Of a stretch of DNA of 64,000 nucleotides, positions 13,507-26,477 are shown piece by piece. The notes under the pieces are model-generated. The model searched no databases, was not told where the DNA came from, and saw only the letters and a list, made by a program, of their open reading frames with translations. Made by a program: the position numbers and the translations under genes. The DNA comes from Acanthosepion pharaonis (Eukaryota; Mollusca; Cephalopoda; Sepiida; Sepiidae): the NCBI GenBank assembly GCA_903632075.3, contig CAHIKZ030005210.1, forward strand, positions 299,001 to 363,000. The letters are read 5' to 3'. The stretch's first letter is position 1. The number at the start of each line of letters is the position of its first letter.

Positions 13507-14190
13507 TATTTGGATTTGGATCTTCGTCTTTGTTCATTTGGTCTTTGCTACATTCTCCAACCGTAATATATCCTTTAAAAATTCTGAGAGTTGTTGCCAT
13601 GTTTCCAATAGTTATTTGGATTTGGATCTTCGTCTTTGTTCATTTGGTCGCTACATTCTCCAACCGTAATATATCCTTTAAAAATTCTGAGAGTTGTTGC
13701 CATGTTTCCAATAGTTATTTGGATTTGGATCTTCGTCTTTGTTCATTTGGTCGCTACATTCTCCAACCGTAATATATCCTTTAAAAATTCTGAGAGTTGT
13801 TGCCATGTTTCCAATAGTTATTTGATTTGGATCTTCGTCTTTGTTCATTTGTCGCTACATTTCCAACCGTAATATATCCTTAAAAAATTCTGAGAGTTGT
13901 TGCCATGTTTCCAATAGTTATTTGGATTTGGATCTTCGTCTTTGTTCATTTGGTCGTTACATTCTCCAACCGTAATATATCCTTTAAAATTCTGAGAGTT
14001 GTTGCCATGTTTCCAATAGTTATTTGGATTTGGATCTTCGTCTTTGTTCATTTGGTCGCTACATTCTCCAACCGTAATATATCCTTTAAAAATTTTGAGA
14101 GTTGTTGCCATGTTTCCAATAGTTATTTGGATTTGGATCTTCGTCTTTGTTCATTTGGTCGCCACATTCTCCAACCGTAATATATCCTTT

Positions 14191-14304
14191 AAAAAAATTC
14201 ATGTTTCAATAGTTATTTGGATTTGGAGTCTTTGTTCATTTGGTTGCCATTCTCCAACCGTAATATATCCTTTAAAAAATAGTTGTTGCCATGTTTTTTT
14301 AGTT
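14191..14304 (+). repeat. Two adjacent truncated monomers
   Basis: The first unit jumps from AAAAAAATTC to ATGTTTC, losing the GAGAGTTGTTGCC segment, and its ATCTTCG is cut to AGTC. The second jumps from AAAAAAT to AGTTGTTGCC and has CATGTTTTTTTAG at its end. Normal monomers flank both sides. Confidence 0.8.
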
Positions 14305-14781
14305 ATTTGGATTTGGATCTTCGTCTTTGTTCATTTGGTCGCTACATTCTCCAACCGTAATATATCCTTAAAAAATTCTGAGAGTTGTTGCCATGTTTCC
14401 AATAGTTATTTGATTTGGATCTTCGTCTTTGTTCATTTGGTCGCTACATTCTCCAACCGTAATATATCCTTTAAAAATTCTGAGAGTTGTTGCCATGTTT
14501 CCAATAGTTATTTGATTTGGATCTTCGTCTTTGTTCATTTGGTCGCTACATTCTCCAACCGTAATATATCCTTTAAAAATTCTGAGAGTTGTTGCCATGT
14601 TTCCAATAGTTATTTGGATTTGGATCTTCGTCTTTGTTCATTTGGTCGCTACATTCTCCAACCGTAATATATCCTTTAAAAATTCTGAGAGTTGTTGCCA
14701 TGTTTCCAATAGTTATTTGGATTTGGATCTTCGTCTTTGTTCATTTGGTCGCTACATTTCTCCAACCGTAATATATCCTTT

Positions 14782-14792
14782 AAAAAAAAAAA
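14782..14792 (+). repeat. Expanded A-tract, 11 A
   Basis: The A-tract is normally four to six A; here it is eleven, inside an otherwise normal core monomer. The longest other example I noted is nine A at 62617-62625. Replication slippage or a homopolymer sequencing error would both explain it. Confidence 0.85.
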
Positions 14793-16880
14793 TTCTGAGA
14801 GTTGTTGCCATGTTTCCAATAGTTATTTGGATTTGGATCTTCGTCTTTGTTCATTTGGTCGCTACATTCTCCAACCGTAATATATCCTTTAAAAATTCTG
14901 AGAGTTGTTGCCATGTTTCCAATAGTTATTTGATTTGGATCTTCGTCTTTGTTCATTTGGTCGCTACATTCTCCAACCGTAATATATCCTTTAAAAATTT
15001 GAGAGTTGTTGCCATGTTTCCAATAGTTATTTGGATTTGGATCTTCGTCTTTGTTCATTTGGTCGCCACATTCTCCAACCGTAATATATCCTTTAAAAAT
15101 TTGAGAGTTGTTGCCATGTTTCCAATAGTTATTTGGATTGGATCTTCGTCTTTGTTCATTTGGTCGCTACATTCTCCAACCGTAATATATCCTTTAAAAA
15201 TTCTGAGAGTTGTTGCCATGTTTCCAATAGTTATTTGGATTTGGATCTTCGTCTTTGTTCATTTGGTCGCTACATTCTCCAACTGTAATATATCCTTTAA
15301 AAATTGAGAGTTGTTGCCATGTTTCCAATAGTTATTTGGATTTGGATCTTCGTCTTTGTTCATTTGGTCGCTACATTCTCCAACCGTAATATATCCTTTA
15401 AAAATTCTGAGAGTTGTTGCCATGTTTCCAATAGTTATTTGATTTGGATCTTCGTCTTTGTTCATTTGGTCGCTACATTCTCTCCAACCGTAATATATCC
15501 TTTAAAATTCTGAGAGTAGTTGCCATGTTTCCAATAGTTATTTGGATTTGGATCTTCGTCTTTGTTCATTTGGTCGCCACATTTCTCCAACCGTAATATA
15601 TCCTTTAAAAATTTGAGAGTTGTTGCCATGTTTCCAATAGTTATTTGGATTTGATCTTCGTCTTTGTTCATTTGGTCGCTACATTCTCCAACCGTAATAT
15701 ATCCTTTAAAAATTTGAGAGTTGTTGCCATGTTTCCAATAGTTATTTGGATTTGGATCTTCGTCTTTGTTCATTTGGTCGCTACATTCTCCAACCGTAAT
15801 ATATCCTTTTAAAATTCTGAGAGTTGTTGCCATGTTTCCAATAGTTATTTGATTTGGATCTTCGTCTTTGTTCATTTGGTCTTACATTCTCCAACCGTAA
15901 TATATCCTTTAAAAATTTGAGAGTTGTTGCCATGTTTCCAATAGTTATTTGGATTTGGATCTTCGTCTTTGTTCATTTGGTCGCTACATTCTCCAACCGT
16001 AATATATCCTTTTAAAAATTTGAGAGTTGTTGCCATGTTTCCAATAGTTATTTTGATTTGGATCTTCGTCTTTGTTCATTTGGTCGCTACATTCTCCAAG
16101 CGTAATATATCCTTTAAAAATTCTGAGAGTTGTTGCCATGTTTCCAATAGTTATTTGGATTTGGATCTTCGTCTTTGTTCATTTGGTCGCTACATTCTCC
16201 AACCGTAATATATCCTTTAAAAATTCTGAGAGTTGTTGCCATGTTTCCAATAGTTATTTGGATTTGGATCTTCGTCTTTGTTCATTTGGTCGCAACATTC
16301 TCAAACCGTAATATATCCTTTAAAAATTCTGAGAGTTGTTGCCATGTTTCCAATAGTTATTTGGATTTGGATCTTCGTCTTTGTTCATTTGGTCGCTACA
16401 TTCTCCAACCGTAATATATCCTTTAAAAATTCTGAGAGTTGTTGCCATGTTTCCAATAGTTATTTGGATTTGGATCTTCGTCTTTGTTCATTTGGTCGCT
16501 ACATTCTCAAACCGTAATATATCCTTTAAAAATTCTGAGAGTTGTTGCCATGTTTCCAATAGTTATTTGGATTTGGATCTTCGTCTTTTGTTCATTTGGT
16601 CGCCACATTCTCCAACCGTAATATATCCTTTAAAAATTCTGAGAGTTGTTGCCATGTTTCCAATAGTTATTTGGATTTGGATCTTCGTCTTTGTTCATTT
16701 GGTCGCTACATTCTCCAACCGTAATATATCCTTTAAAAATTCTGAGAGTTGTTGCCATGTTTCCAATAGTTATTTTGATTTGGATCTTCGTCTTTTGTTC
16801 ATTTGGTCGCTAACATTCTCCAACCGTAATATATCCTTTAAAATTCTGAGAGTTGTTGCCATGTTTCCAATAGTTATTTG

Positions 16881-17254
16881 ATTTGGATCTTCGTCTTTGT
16901 TCATTTGGTCGCTACATTCTCCAACCGTAATATATCCTTTAAAAATTCTGAGAGTTGTTGCCATGTTTCCAATAGTTATTTGGATTTGGATCTTCGTCTT
17001 TGTTCATTTGGTCGCTACATTCTCCAACCGTAATATATCCTTTAAAAATTCTGAGAGTTGTTGCCATGTTTCCAATAGTTATTTGGATTTGGATCTTCGT
17101 CTTTGTTCATTTGGTCGCTACATTCTCCAACCGTAATATATCCTTTAAAAATTCTGAGAGTTGTTGCCATGTTTCCAATAGTTATTTGGATTTGGATCTT
17201 CGTCTTTGTTCATTTGGTCGCTACATTCTCCAACCGTAATATATCCTTTAAAAA
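16881..17254 (+). repeat. Run of more than three perfect consensus monomers
   Basis: Over three and a half consecutive units are identical to one another with exact 103-bp spacing; monomer starts fall at 16982, 17085 and 17188. The run ends where the A-tract changes from five to six A and the following C is lost. It shows how homogeneous the core is compared with the ends of the window. Confidence 0.95.
16982..17084 (+). repeat. Reference (consensus) 103-bp monomer
   Basis: This copy matches the majority base at every position and can serve as the type monomer. Composition is 44 T, 23 A, 19 C and 17 G, or 35% G+C with a strong T bias on this strand. It holds one TTTAAA (DraI), one GATC and one CATG site, so those enzymes should give a ladder of about 103 bp. 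Two short dyads are present: CCAA-7-TTGG across the monomer junction, and TTGG-12-CCAA in the middle. The phase chosen here, starting at GGATTTGG, is arbitrary. Confidence 0.95.
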
Positions 17255-17832
17255 ATTTGAGAGTTGTTGCCATGTTTCCAATAGTTATTTGATTTGGATC
17301 TTCGTCTTTGTTCATTTGGTCGCTACATTCTCCAACCGTAATATATCCTTTAAAAATTCTGAGAGTTGTTGCCATGTTTCCAATAGTTATTTGGATTTGG
17401 ATCTTCGTCTTTGTTCATTTGGTCGCCACATTCTCCAACCGTAATATATCCTTTAAAATTTGAGAGTTGTTGCCATGTTTCCAATAGTTATTTTGATTTG
17501 GATCTTCGTTTTGTTCATTTGGTCGCTACATTCTCCAACCGTAATATATCCTTTAAAAATTTGAATGTTGTTGCCATGTTTCCAATAGTTATTTGGATTT
17601 GGATCTTCGTCTTTGTTCATTTGGTCGCTACATTCTCCAACCGTAATATATCCTTTAAAAATTTGAGAGTTGTTGCCATGTTTCCAATAGTTATTTGGAA
17701 TTTGATCTTCGTCTTTGTTCATTTGGTCGCTACATTCTCCAACCGTAATATATCCTTTAAAAATTCTGAGAGTTGTTGCCATATGTTTCCAATAGTTATT
17801 TGGATTTGGATCTTCGTCATTTGTTCATTTGG

Positions 17833-17880
17833 TCCAACTACATTCTCCTTTAAAAATTCTATATCCTTTAAAAAAATTGA
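17833..17880 (+). repeat. Scrambled monomer with duplicated A-tract segment
   Basis: GGTCCAACTACATTCTCC is followed directly by TTTAAAAATTC, then a second TATATCCTTTAAAAAAATTG. The AACCGTAA part is missing from the first copy. Confidence 0.8.
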
Positions 17881-20776
17881 GAGTTGTTGCCATGTTTCCA
17901 ATAGTTATTTGGATTTGGATCTTCGTCTTTGTTCATTTGGTCGCTACATTCTCCAAACCGTAATATATCCTTTAAAATTCTGAGAGTTGTTGCCATGTTT
18001 TCCAATAGTTATTTGGATTTTGATCTTCGTCTTTGTTCATTTGGTCGCTACATTCTCCAACCGTAATATATCCTTTAAAAATTTGAGAGTTGTTGCCATG
18101 TTTCCAATAGTTATTTGGATTTGGATCTTCGTCTTTGTTCATTTGGTCGCTACATTCTCCAACCGTAATATATCCTTTAAAAATTCTGAGAGTTGTTGCC
18201 ATGTTTCCAATAGTTATTTGGATTTGGATCTTCGTCTTTGTTCATTTGGTCGCTACATTCTCCAACCGTAATATATCCTTTAAAAATTTGAGAGTTGTTG
18301 CCATGTTTCCAATAGTTATTTGATTTGATCTTCGTCTTTGTTCATTTGGTCGCTACATTCTCCAACCGTAATATATCCTTTAAAATTTGAGAGTTGTTGC
18401 CATGTTTCCAATAGTTATTTGGATTTGGATCTTCGTCTTTGTTCATTTGGTCGCTACATTCTCCAACCGTAATATATCCTTTAAAATTCTGAGAGTTGTT
18501 GCCATGTTTCCAATAGTTATTTGGATTTGGATCTTCGTCTTTGTTCATTTGGTCGCTACATTCTCCAACCGTAATATATCCTTTAAAAATTCTGAGAGTT
18601 GTTGCCATGTTTCCAATAGTTATTTGGATTTGGATCTTCGTCTTTGTTCATTTGGTCGCTACATTCTCCAACCGTAATATATCCTTTAAAATTCTGAGAG
18701 TTGTTGCCATGTTTCCAATAGTTATTTGGATTTGGATCTTCGTCTTTGTTCATTTGGTCGCTACATTCTCCAACCGTAATATATCCTTTAAAAATTCTGA
18801 GAGTTGTTGCCATGTTTCCAATAGTTATTTGGATTTGGATCTTCGTCTTTGTTCATTTGGTCGCTTACATTCTCCAACCGTAATATATCCTTTAAAAATT
18901 CTGAGAGTTGTTGCCATGTTTCCAATAGTTATTTGGATTTGGATCTTCGTCTTTGTTCATTTGGTCGCTACATTCTCCAACCGTAATATATCCTTTAAAA
19001 TTCTGAGAGTTGTTGCCATGTTTCCAATAGTTATTTGGATTTGGATCTTCGTCTTTGTTCATTTGGTCGCTACATTCTCCAACCGTAATATATCCTTTAA
19101 AATTCTGAGAGTTGTTGCCATGTTTCCAATAGTTATTTGGATTTGGATTTCGTCTTTTGTTCAAAATTCTCCAACCGTAATATATCCTTTAAAAATTCTG
19201 AGAGTTGCCATGTTTCCAATAGTTATTTGGATTTGGATCTTCGTCTTTGTTCATTTGGTCGCTACATTCTCCAACCGTAATATATCCTTTAAAAATTCTG
19301 AGAGTTGTTGCCATGTTTCCAATAGTTATTTGGATTTGGATCTTCGTCTTTGTTCATTTGGTCGCTACATTCTCCAACCGTAATATATCCTTTTAAAAAT
19401 TCTGAGAGTTGTTGCCATGTTTCCAATAGTTATTTGGATTTGGATCTTCGTCTTTGTTCATTTGGTCGCTACATTCTCCAACCGTAATATATCCTTTAAA
19501 ATTCTGAGAGTTGTTGCCATGTTTCCAATAGTTATTTGATTTGGATCTTCGTCTTTGTTCATTTGGTCGCTACATTCTCCAACCGTAATATATCCTTTAA
19601 AAATTCTGAGAGTTGTTGCCATGTTTCCAATAGTTATTTGGATTTGGATCTTCGTCTTTGTTCATTTGGTCGCTACATTCTCCAACCGTAATATATCCTT
19701 TAAAAATTCTGAGAGTTGTTGCCATGTTTCCAATAGTTATTTGATTTGGATCTTCGTCTTTGTTCATTTGGTCGCTACATTCTCCAAACCGTAATATATC
19801 CTTTAAAAATTCTGAGAGTTGTTGCCATGTTTCCAATAGTTATTTGATTTGGATCTTCGTCTTTGTTCATTTGGTCGCTACATTCTCCAACCGTAATATA
19901 TCCTTTAAAAATTCTGAGAGTTGTTGCCATGTTTCCAATAGTTATTTGGATTTGGATCTTCGTCTTTGTTCATTTGGTCGCTACATTCTCCAACCGTAAT
20001 ATATCCTTTTAAAAATTCTGAGTTGTTGCCATGTTTCCAATAGTTATTTGGATTTGGATCTTCGTCTTTGTTCATTTGGTCGCTACATTCTCCAACCGTA
20101 ATATATCCTTTTAAAAATTCTGAGAGTTGTTGCCATGTTTCCAATAGTTATTTGGATTTGGATCTTCGTCTTTGTTCATTTGGTCGCTACATTCTCCAAC
20201 CGTAATATATCCTTTAAAAATTCTGAGAGTTGTTGCCATGTTTCCAATAGTTATTTGGATTTGGATCTTCGTCTTTGTTCATTTGGTCGCTACATTCTCC
20301 AACCGTAATATATCCTTTAAAAATTTGAGAGTTGTTGCCATGTTTCCAATAGTTATTTGGATTTGGATCTTCGTCTTTGTTCATTTGGTCGCTACATTCT
20401 CCAACCGTAATATATCCTTTAAAAATTCTGAGAGTTGTTGCCATGTTTCCAATAGTTATTTGGATTTGGATCTTCGTCTTTGTTCATTTGGTCGCTACAT
20501 TCTCCAACCGTAATATATCCTTTAAAAATTTGAGAGTTGTTGCCATGTTTCCAATAGTTATTTGATTTGATCTTCGTCTTTGTTCATTTGGTCGCTACAT
20601 TCTCCAACCGTAATATATCCTTTAAAAATTCTGAGAGTTGTTGCCATGTTTCCAATAGTTATTTGGATTTGGATCTTCGTCTTTGTTCATTTGGTCGCTA
20701 CATTCTCCAACCGTAATATATCCTTTAAAATTCTGAGAGTTGTTGCCATGTTTCCAATAGTTATTTGATTTGATCT

Positions 20777-20877
20777 TCCTCATTTGTTCATTTGGTCGCT
20801 CATTCTTATATCCTTTAAAAATTTGAGTCGTTGTTGCCATGTTTCCAATAGTTATTTGGATTTATCGTCTTTAACAT
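20777..20877 (+). repeat. Shortened and altered monomers
   Basis: The unit reads CTTCCTCATTTGTTC, then GGTCGCTCATTCTTATATCC, so the CCAACCGTAA segment is lost. The next has GAGTCGTTGTTGCC and GGATTTATCGTCTTTAACATTC, missing the TTCATTTGGTCGC part. They break an otherwise homogeneous part of the core. Confidence 0.8.
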
Positions 20878-21825
20878 TCTCCAACCGTAATATATCCTTT
20901 AAAAATTTGAGAGTTGTTGCCATGTTTCCAATAGTTATTTGGATTTGGATCTTCGTCTTTTGTTCATTTGGTCGCTACATTCTCCAACCGTAATATATCC
21001 TTTAAAATTCTGAGAGTTGTTGCCATGTTTCCAATAGTTATTTGATTTGGATCTTCGTCTTTGTTCATTTGGTCGCTACATTCTCCAACCGTAATATATC
21101 CTTTAAAAATTCTGAGAGTTGTTGCCATGTTTCCAATAGTTATTTGGATTTGGATCTTCGTCTTTGTTCATTTGGTCGCTACATTCTCCAACCGTAATAT
21201 ATCCTTTAAAAATTTGAGAGTTGTTGCCATGTTTCCAATAGTTATTTGGATTTGGATCTTCGTCTTTGTTCATTTGGTCGCTACATTCTCCAACCGTAAT
21301 ATATCCTTTAAAATTCTGAGAGTTGTTGCCATGTTTCCAATAGTTATTTGGATTTGGATCTTCGTCTTTGTTCATTTGGTCGCTACATTCTCCAACCGTA
21401 ATATATCCTTTAAAAATTCTGAGAGTTGTTGCCATGTTTCCAATAGTTATTTGGATTTGGATCTTCGTCTTTGTTCATTTGGTCGCTACATTCTCCAACC
21501 GTAATATATCCTTTAAAAATTCTGAGAGTTGTTGCCATGTTTCCAATAGTTATTTGGATTTGGATCTTCGTCTTTGTTCATTTGGTCGCTACATTCTCCA
21601 ACCGTAATATATCCTTTAAAATTCTGAGAGTTGTTGCCATGTTTCCAATAGTTATTTGGATTTGGATCTTCGTCTTTGTTCATTTGGTCGCTACATTCTC
21701 CAACCGTAATATATCCTTTAAAAATTCTGAGAGTTGTTGCCATGTTTCCAATAGTTATTTGGATTTGGATCTTCGTCTTTGTTCATTTGGTCGCTACATT
21801 CTCCAACCGTAATATATCCTTTAAA

Positions 21826-22370
21826 AATTTTGAGTGTTGTTGCCATGTTTCCAATACTTATTTGGATTTGGATCTTCGTCTTTGTTCATTTGGTCGCTAC
21901 ATTCTCCAACCATAATATATCCTTTAAAAATTCTGAGTGTTGTTGCCATGTTTCCAATAGTTATTTGGATTTGGATCTTCGTCTTTGTTCATTTGGTCGC
22001 TACATTCTCCAACCGTAATATATCCTTTAAAAATTCTGAGAGTTGTTGCCATGTTTCCAATAGTTATTTGGATTTGGATCTTCGTCTTTGTTCATTTGGT
22101 CGCTACATTCTCCAACCGTAATATATCTTTTAAAAATTCTGAGAGTTGTTGCCATGTTTCCAATTGTTATTTGGATTTGGATCTTCGTCATTGTTCATTT
22201 GGTCGCTACATTCTCCAACCGAAATATATCCTTTAAAAATTCTGAGACTTGTTGCCATGTTTCTAATAGTTATTTGGATTTGGATCTTCGTCTTTGTTCA
22301 TTTGGTCGCTACATTCTCCAACCGTAATATATCCTTTAAAATTTTGAGAGTTGTTGCCATGTTTCTAATA
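21826..22370 (+). repeat. Substitution-rich island inside the homogeneous core
   Basis: About five to six adjacent monomers keep near-exact spacing but carry point substitutions rare elsewhere in the core. Changes relative to the consensus include C to T at 21830, A to T at 21835, G to C at 21857, G to A at 21912, A to T at 21938, C to T at 22128, A to T at 22165, T to A at 22190, T to A at 22222, G to C at 22248, and C to T at 22264 and 22366. Neighbours share changes: 21835 and 21938 are one monomer apart, as are 22264 and 22366. This suggests local duplication of already diverged units. Confidence 0.85.
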
Positions 22371-25300
22371 GTTATTTGGATTTGGATCTTCGTCTTTGTT
22401 CATTTGGTCGCTACATTCTCCAACCGTAATATATCCTTTAAAATTTGAGAGTTGTTGCCATGTTTCCAATAGTTATTTGGATTTGGATCTTCGTCTTTGT
22501 TCATTTGGTCGCTACATTCTCCAACCGTAATATATCCTTTAAAAATTTTGAGAGTTGTTGCCATGTTTCCAATAGTTATTTGGATTTGGATCTTCGTCTT
22601 TGTTCATTTGGTCGCTTACATTCTCCAACCGTAATATATCCTTTAAAAATTCTGAGAGTTGTTGCCATGTTTCCAATAGTTATTTGGATTTGGATCTTCG
22701 TCTTTGTTCATTTGGTCGCTACATTCTCCAACCGTAATATATCCTTTAAAATTCTGAGAGTTGTTGCCATGTTTCCAATAGTTATTTGATTTGGATCTTC
22801 GTCTTTGTTCATTTGGTCGCTACATTCTCCAACCGTAATATATCCTTTAAAAATTCTGAGAGTTGTTGCCATGTTTCCAATAGTTATTTGGATTTGGATC
22901 TTCGTCTTTGTTCATTTGGTCGCTACATTCTCCAACCGTAATATATCCTTTAAAATTCTGAGAGTTGTTGCCATGTTTCCAATAGTTATTTGGATTTGGA
23001 TCTTCGTCTTTGTTCATTTGGTCGCTACATTCTCCAACCGTAATATATCCTTTAAAAATTCTGAGAGTTGTTGCCATGTTTCCAATAGTTATTTGGATTT
23101 GGATCTTCGTCTTTTGTTCATTTGGTCGCTACATTCTCCAACCGTAATATATCCTTTAAAAATTCTGAGAGTTGTTGCCATGTTTCCAATAGTTATTTGG
23201 ATTTGGATCTTCGTCTTTGTTCATTTGGTCGCTACATTCTCCAACCGTAATATATCCTTTAAAATTTTGAGAGTTGTTGCCATGTTTCCAATAGTTATTT
23301 GGATTTGGATCTTCGTCTTTGTTCATTTGGTCGCTACATTCTCCAACCGTAATATATCTTTTTAAAAATTCTGAGAGTTGTTGCCATGTTTCCAATAGTT
23401 ATTTGGATTTGGATCTTCGTCTTTGTTCATTTGGTCGCTACATTCTCCAACCGTAATATATCCTTTAAAAATTTGAGAGTTGTTGCCATGTTTCCAATAG
23501 TTATTTGGATTTGGATCTTCGTCTTTGTTCATTTGGTCGCTACATTCTCCAACCGTAATATATCCTTTTAAAAATTCTGAGAGTTTGCCATGTTTCCAAT
23601 AGTTATTTGGATTTGGATCTTCGTCTTTGTTCATTTGGTCGCAATTCTCCAACCGTAATATATCCTTTAAAATTCTGAGAGTTGTTGCCATGTTTCCAAT
23701 AGTTATTTGGATTTGGATCTTCGTCTTTGTTCATTTGGTCGCTACATTCTCCAACCGTAATATATCCTTTAAAAATTCTGAGAGTTGTTGCCATGTTTCC
23801 AATAGTTATTTGGATTTGGATCTTCGTCTTTGTTCATTTGGTCGCTACATTCTCCAACCGTAATATATCCTTTAAAAATTCTGAGAGTTGTTGCCATGTT
23901 TCCAATAGTTATTTGATTTGGATCTTCGTCTTTGTTCATTTGGTCGCTACATTCTCCAACCGTAATATATCCTTTAAAAATTTGAGAGTTGTTGCCATGT
24001 TTCCAATAGTTATTTGGATTTGGATCTTCGTCTTTGTTCATTTGGTCGCTACATTCTCCAACCGTAATATATCCTTTAAAAATTCTGAGAGTTGTTGCCA
24101 TGTTTCCAATAGTTATTTGGATTTGGATCTTCGTCTTTGTTCATTTGGTCGCTACATTCTCCAACCGTAATATATCCTTTAAAATTCTGAGAGTTGTTGC
24201 CATGTTTCCAATAGTTATTTGGATTTGGATCTTCGTCTTTTGTTCATTTGGTCGCTACATTCTCCAACCGTAATATATCCTTTAAAAATTCTGAGAGTTG
24301 TTGCCATGTTTCCAATAGTTATTTGGATTTGGATCTTCGTCTTTTGTTCATTTGGTCGCTACATTCTCCAACCGTAATATATCCTTTAAAAATTCTGAGA
24401 GTTGTTGCCATGTTTCCAATAGTTATTTGGATTTGGATCTTCGTCTTTGTTCATTTGGTCGCTACATTCTCCAACCGTAATATATCCTTAAAAAAATTTG
24501 AGAGTTGTTGCCATGTTTCCAATAGTTATTTGGATTTGGATCTTCGTCTTTGTTCATTTGGTCGCTACATTCTCCAACCGTAATATATCCTTTAAAAAAT
24601 TTGAGAGTTGTTGCCATGTTTCCAATAGTTATTTGGATTTGGATCTTCGTCTTTGTTCATTTGGTCGCTACATTCTCCAACCGTAATATATCCTTTAAAA
24701 TTCTGAGAGTTGTTGCCATGTTTCCAATAGTTATTTGGATTTGGATCTTCGTCTTTGTTCATTTGGTCGCTACATTCTCCAACCGTAATATATCTTTAAA
24801 AATTCTGAGAGTTGTTGCCATGTTTCCAATAGTTATTTGGATTTGGATCTTCGTCTTTGTTCATTTGGTCGCTACATTCTCCAACCGTAATATATCCTTT
24901 AAAAAATTTGAGTGTTGTTGCCATGTTTCCAATAGTTATTTGGATTTGGATCTTCGTCTTTGTTCATTTGGTCGCTACATTCTCCAACCGTAATATATCC
25001 TTTTTAAAAATTTGAGAGTTGTTGCCATGTTTCCAATAGTTATTTTTGGATTTGGATCTTCGTCTTTGTTCATTTGGTCGCTACATTCTCCAACCGTAAT
25101 ATATCCTTTAAAATTCTGAGAGTTGTTGCCATGTTTCCAATAGTTATTTGGATTTGGATCTTCGTCTTTGTTCATTTGGTCGCTACATTCTCCAACCGTA
25201 ATATATCCTTTAAAATTCTGAGAGTTGTTGCCATGTTTCCAATAGTTATTTGGATTTGGATCTTCGTCTTTGTTCATTTGGTCGCTACATTCTCCAACCG

Positions 25301-25769
25301 TAATATATCCTTTAAAAATTCTGAGAGTTGTTGCCATGTTTCCAATAGTTATTTGGATTTGGATCTTCGTCTTTGTTCATTTGGTCGCTACATTCTCCAA
25401 CCGTAATATATCCTTTAAAAATTTGAGAGTTGTTGCCATGTTTCCAATAGTTATTTGATTTGGATCTTCGTCTTTGTTCATTTGGTCGCTACATTCTCCA
25501 ACCGTAATATATCCTTTAAAATTCTGAGAGTTGTTGCCATGTTTCCAATAGTTATTTGGATTTGGATCTTCGTCTTTGTTCATTTGGTCGCTACATTCTC
25601 CAACCGTAATATATCCTTTAAAATTTGAGAGTTGTTGCCATGTTTCCAATAGTTATTTGGATTTGGATCTTCGTCTTTGTTCATTTGGTCTACATTCTCC
25701 AACCGTAATATATCCTTTAAAAATTTGAGAGTTGTTGCCATGTTTCCAATAGTTATTTGGATTTGGATC

Positions 25770-25812
25770 TTTTTTCGTCTTTGTTATTTCATTTGGTCGC
25801 TTTGTTCATTTC
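25770..25812 (+). repeat. T-rich expanded monomer
   Basis: GGATC is followed by TTTTTTCGTCTTTGTTATTTC, and after GGTCGC comes a second TTTGTTCATT before TCTCCAACC. The TACAT segment is missing. Confidence 0.75.
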
Positions 25813-26464
25813 TCCAACCGTAATATATCCTTTAAAAATTCTGAGAGTTGTTGCCATGTTTCCAATAGTTATTTGGATTTGGATCTTCGTCTTTGTTCAT
25901 TTGGTCGCTACATTCTCCAACCGTAATATATCCTTTAAAAATTCTGAGAGTTGTTGCCATGTTTCCAATAGTTATTTGGATTTGGATCTTCGTCTTTGTT
26001 CATTTGGTCGCTACATTCTCCAACCGTAATATATCCTTTAAAAATTCTGAGAGTTGTTGCCATGTTTCCAATAGTTATTTGGATTTGGATCTTCGTCTTT
26101 GTTCATTTGGTCGCTACATTCTCCAACCGTAATATATCCTTTAAAATTCTGAGAGTTGTTGCCATGTTTCCAATAGTTATTTGGATTTGATCTTCGTCTT
26201 TTTGTTCATTTGGTCGCTACATTCTCCAACCGTAATATATCCTTTAAAATTTGAGAGTTGTTGCCATGTTTCCAATAGTTATTTGGATTTGGATCTTCGT
26301 CTTTGTTCATTTGGTCGCTACATTCTCCAACCGTAATATATCCTTTAAAAATTTGAGAGTTGTTGCCATGTTTCCAATAGTTATTTGGATTTGGATCTTC
26401 GTCTTTGTTCATTTGGTCGCTACATTCTCCAACCGTAATATATCCTTTAAAAATTCTGAGAGTT

Positions 26465-26477
26465 GACTTTCGCTTTG
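26465..26477 (+). repeat. Small replacement in a core monomer
   Basis: The GTTGTTGCC segment reads GTTGACTTTCGCTTTGCC. The ACTTTCGC bases have no close match at this place in other monomers. Both flanks are normal. Confidence 0.7.

Noticed and set aside
16982..17084. CENP-B box in the monomer
   Set aside because: The only candidate, TTCGTCTTTGTTC, has TTCG but lacks the required A and the CGGG half. The reverse complement does not match either.
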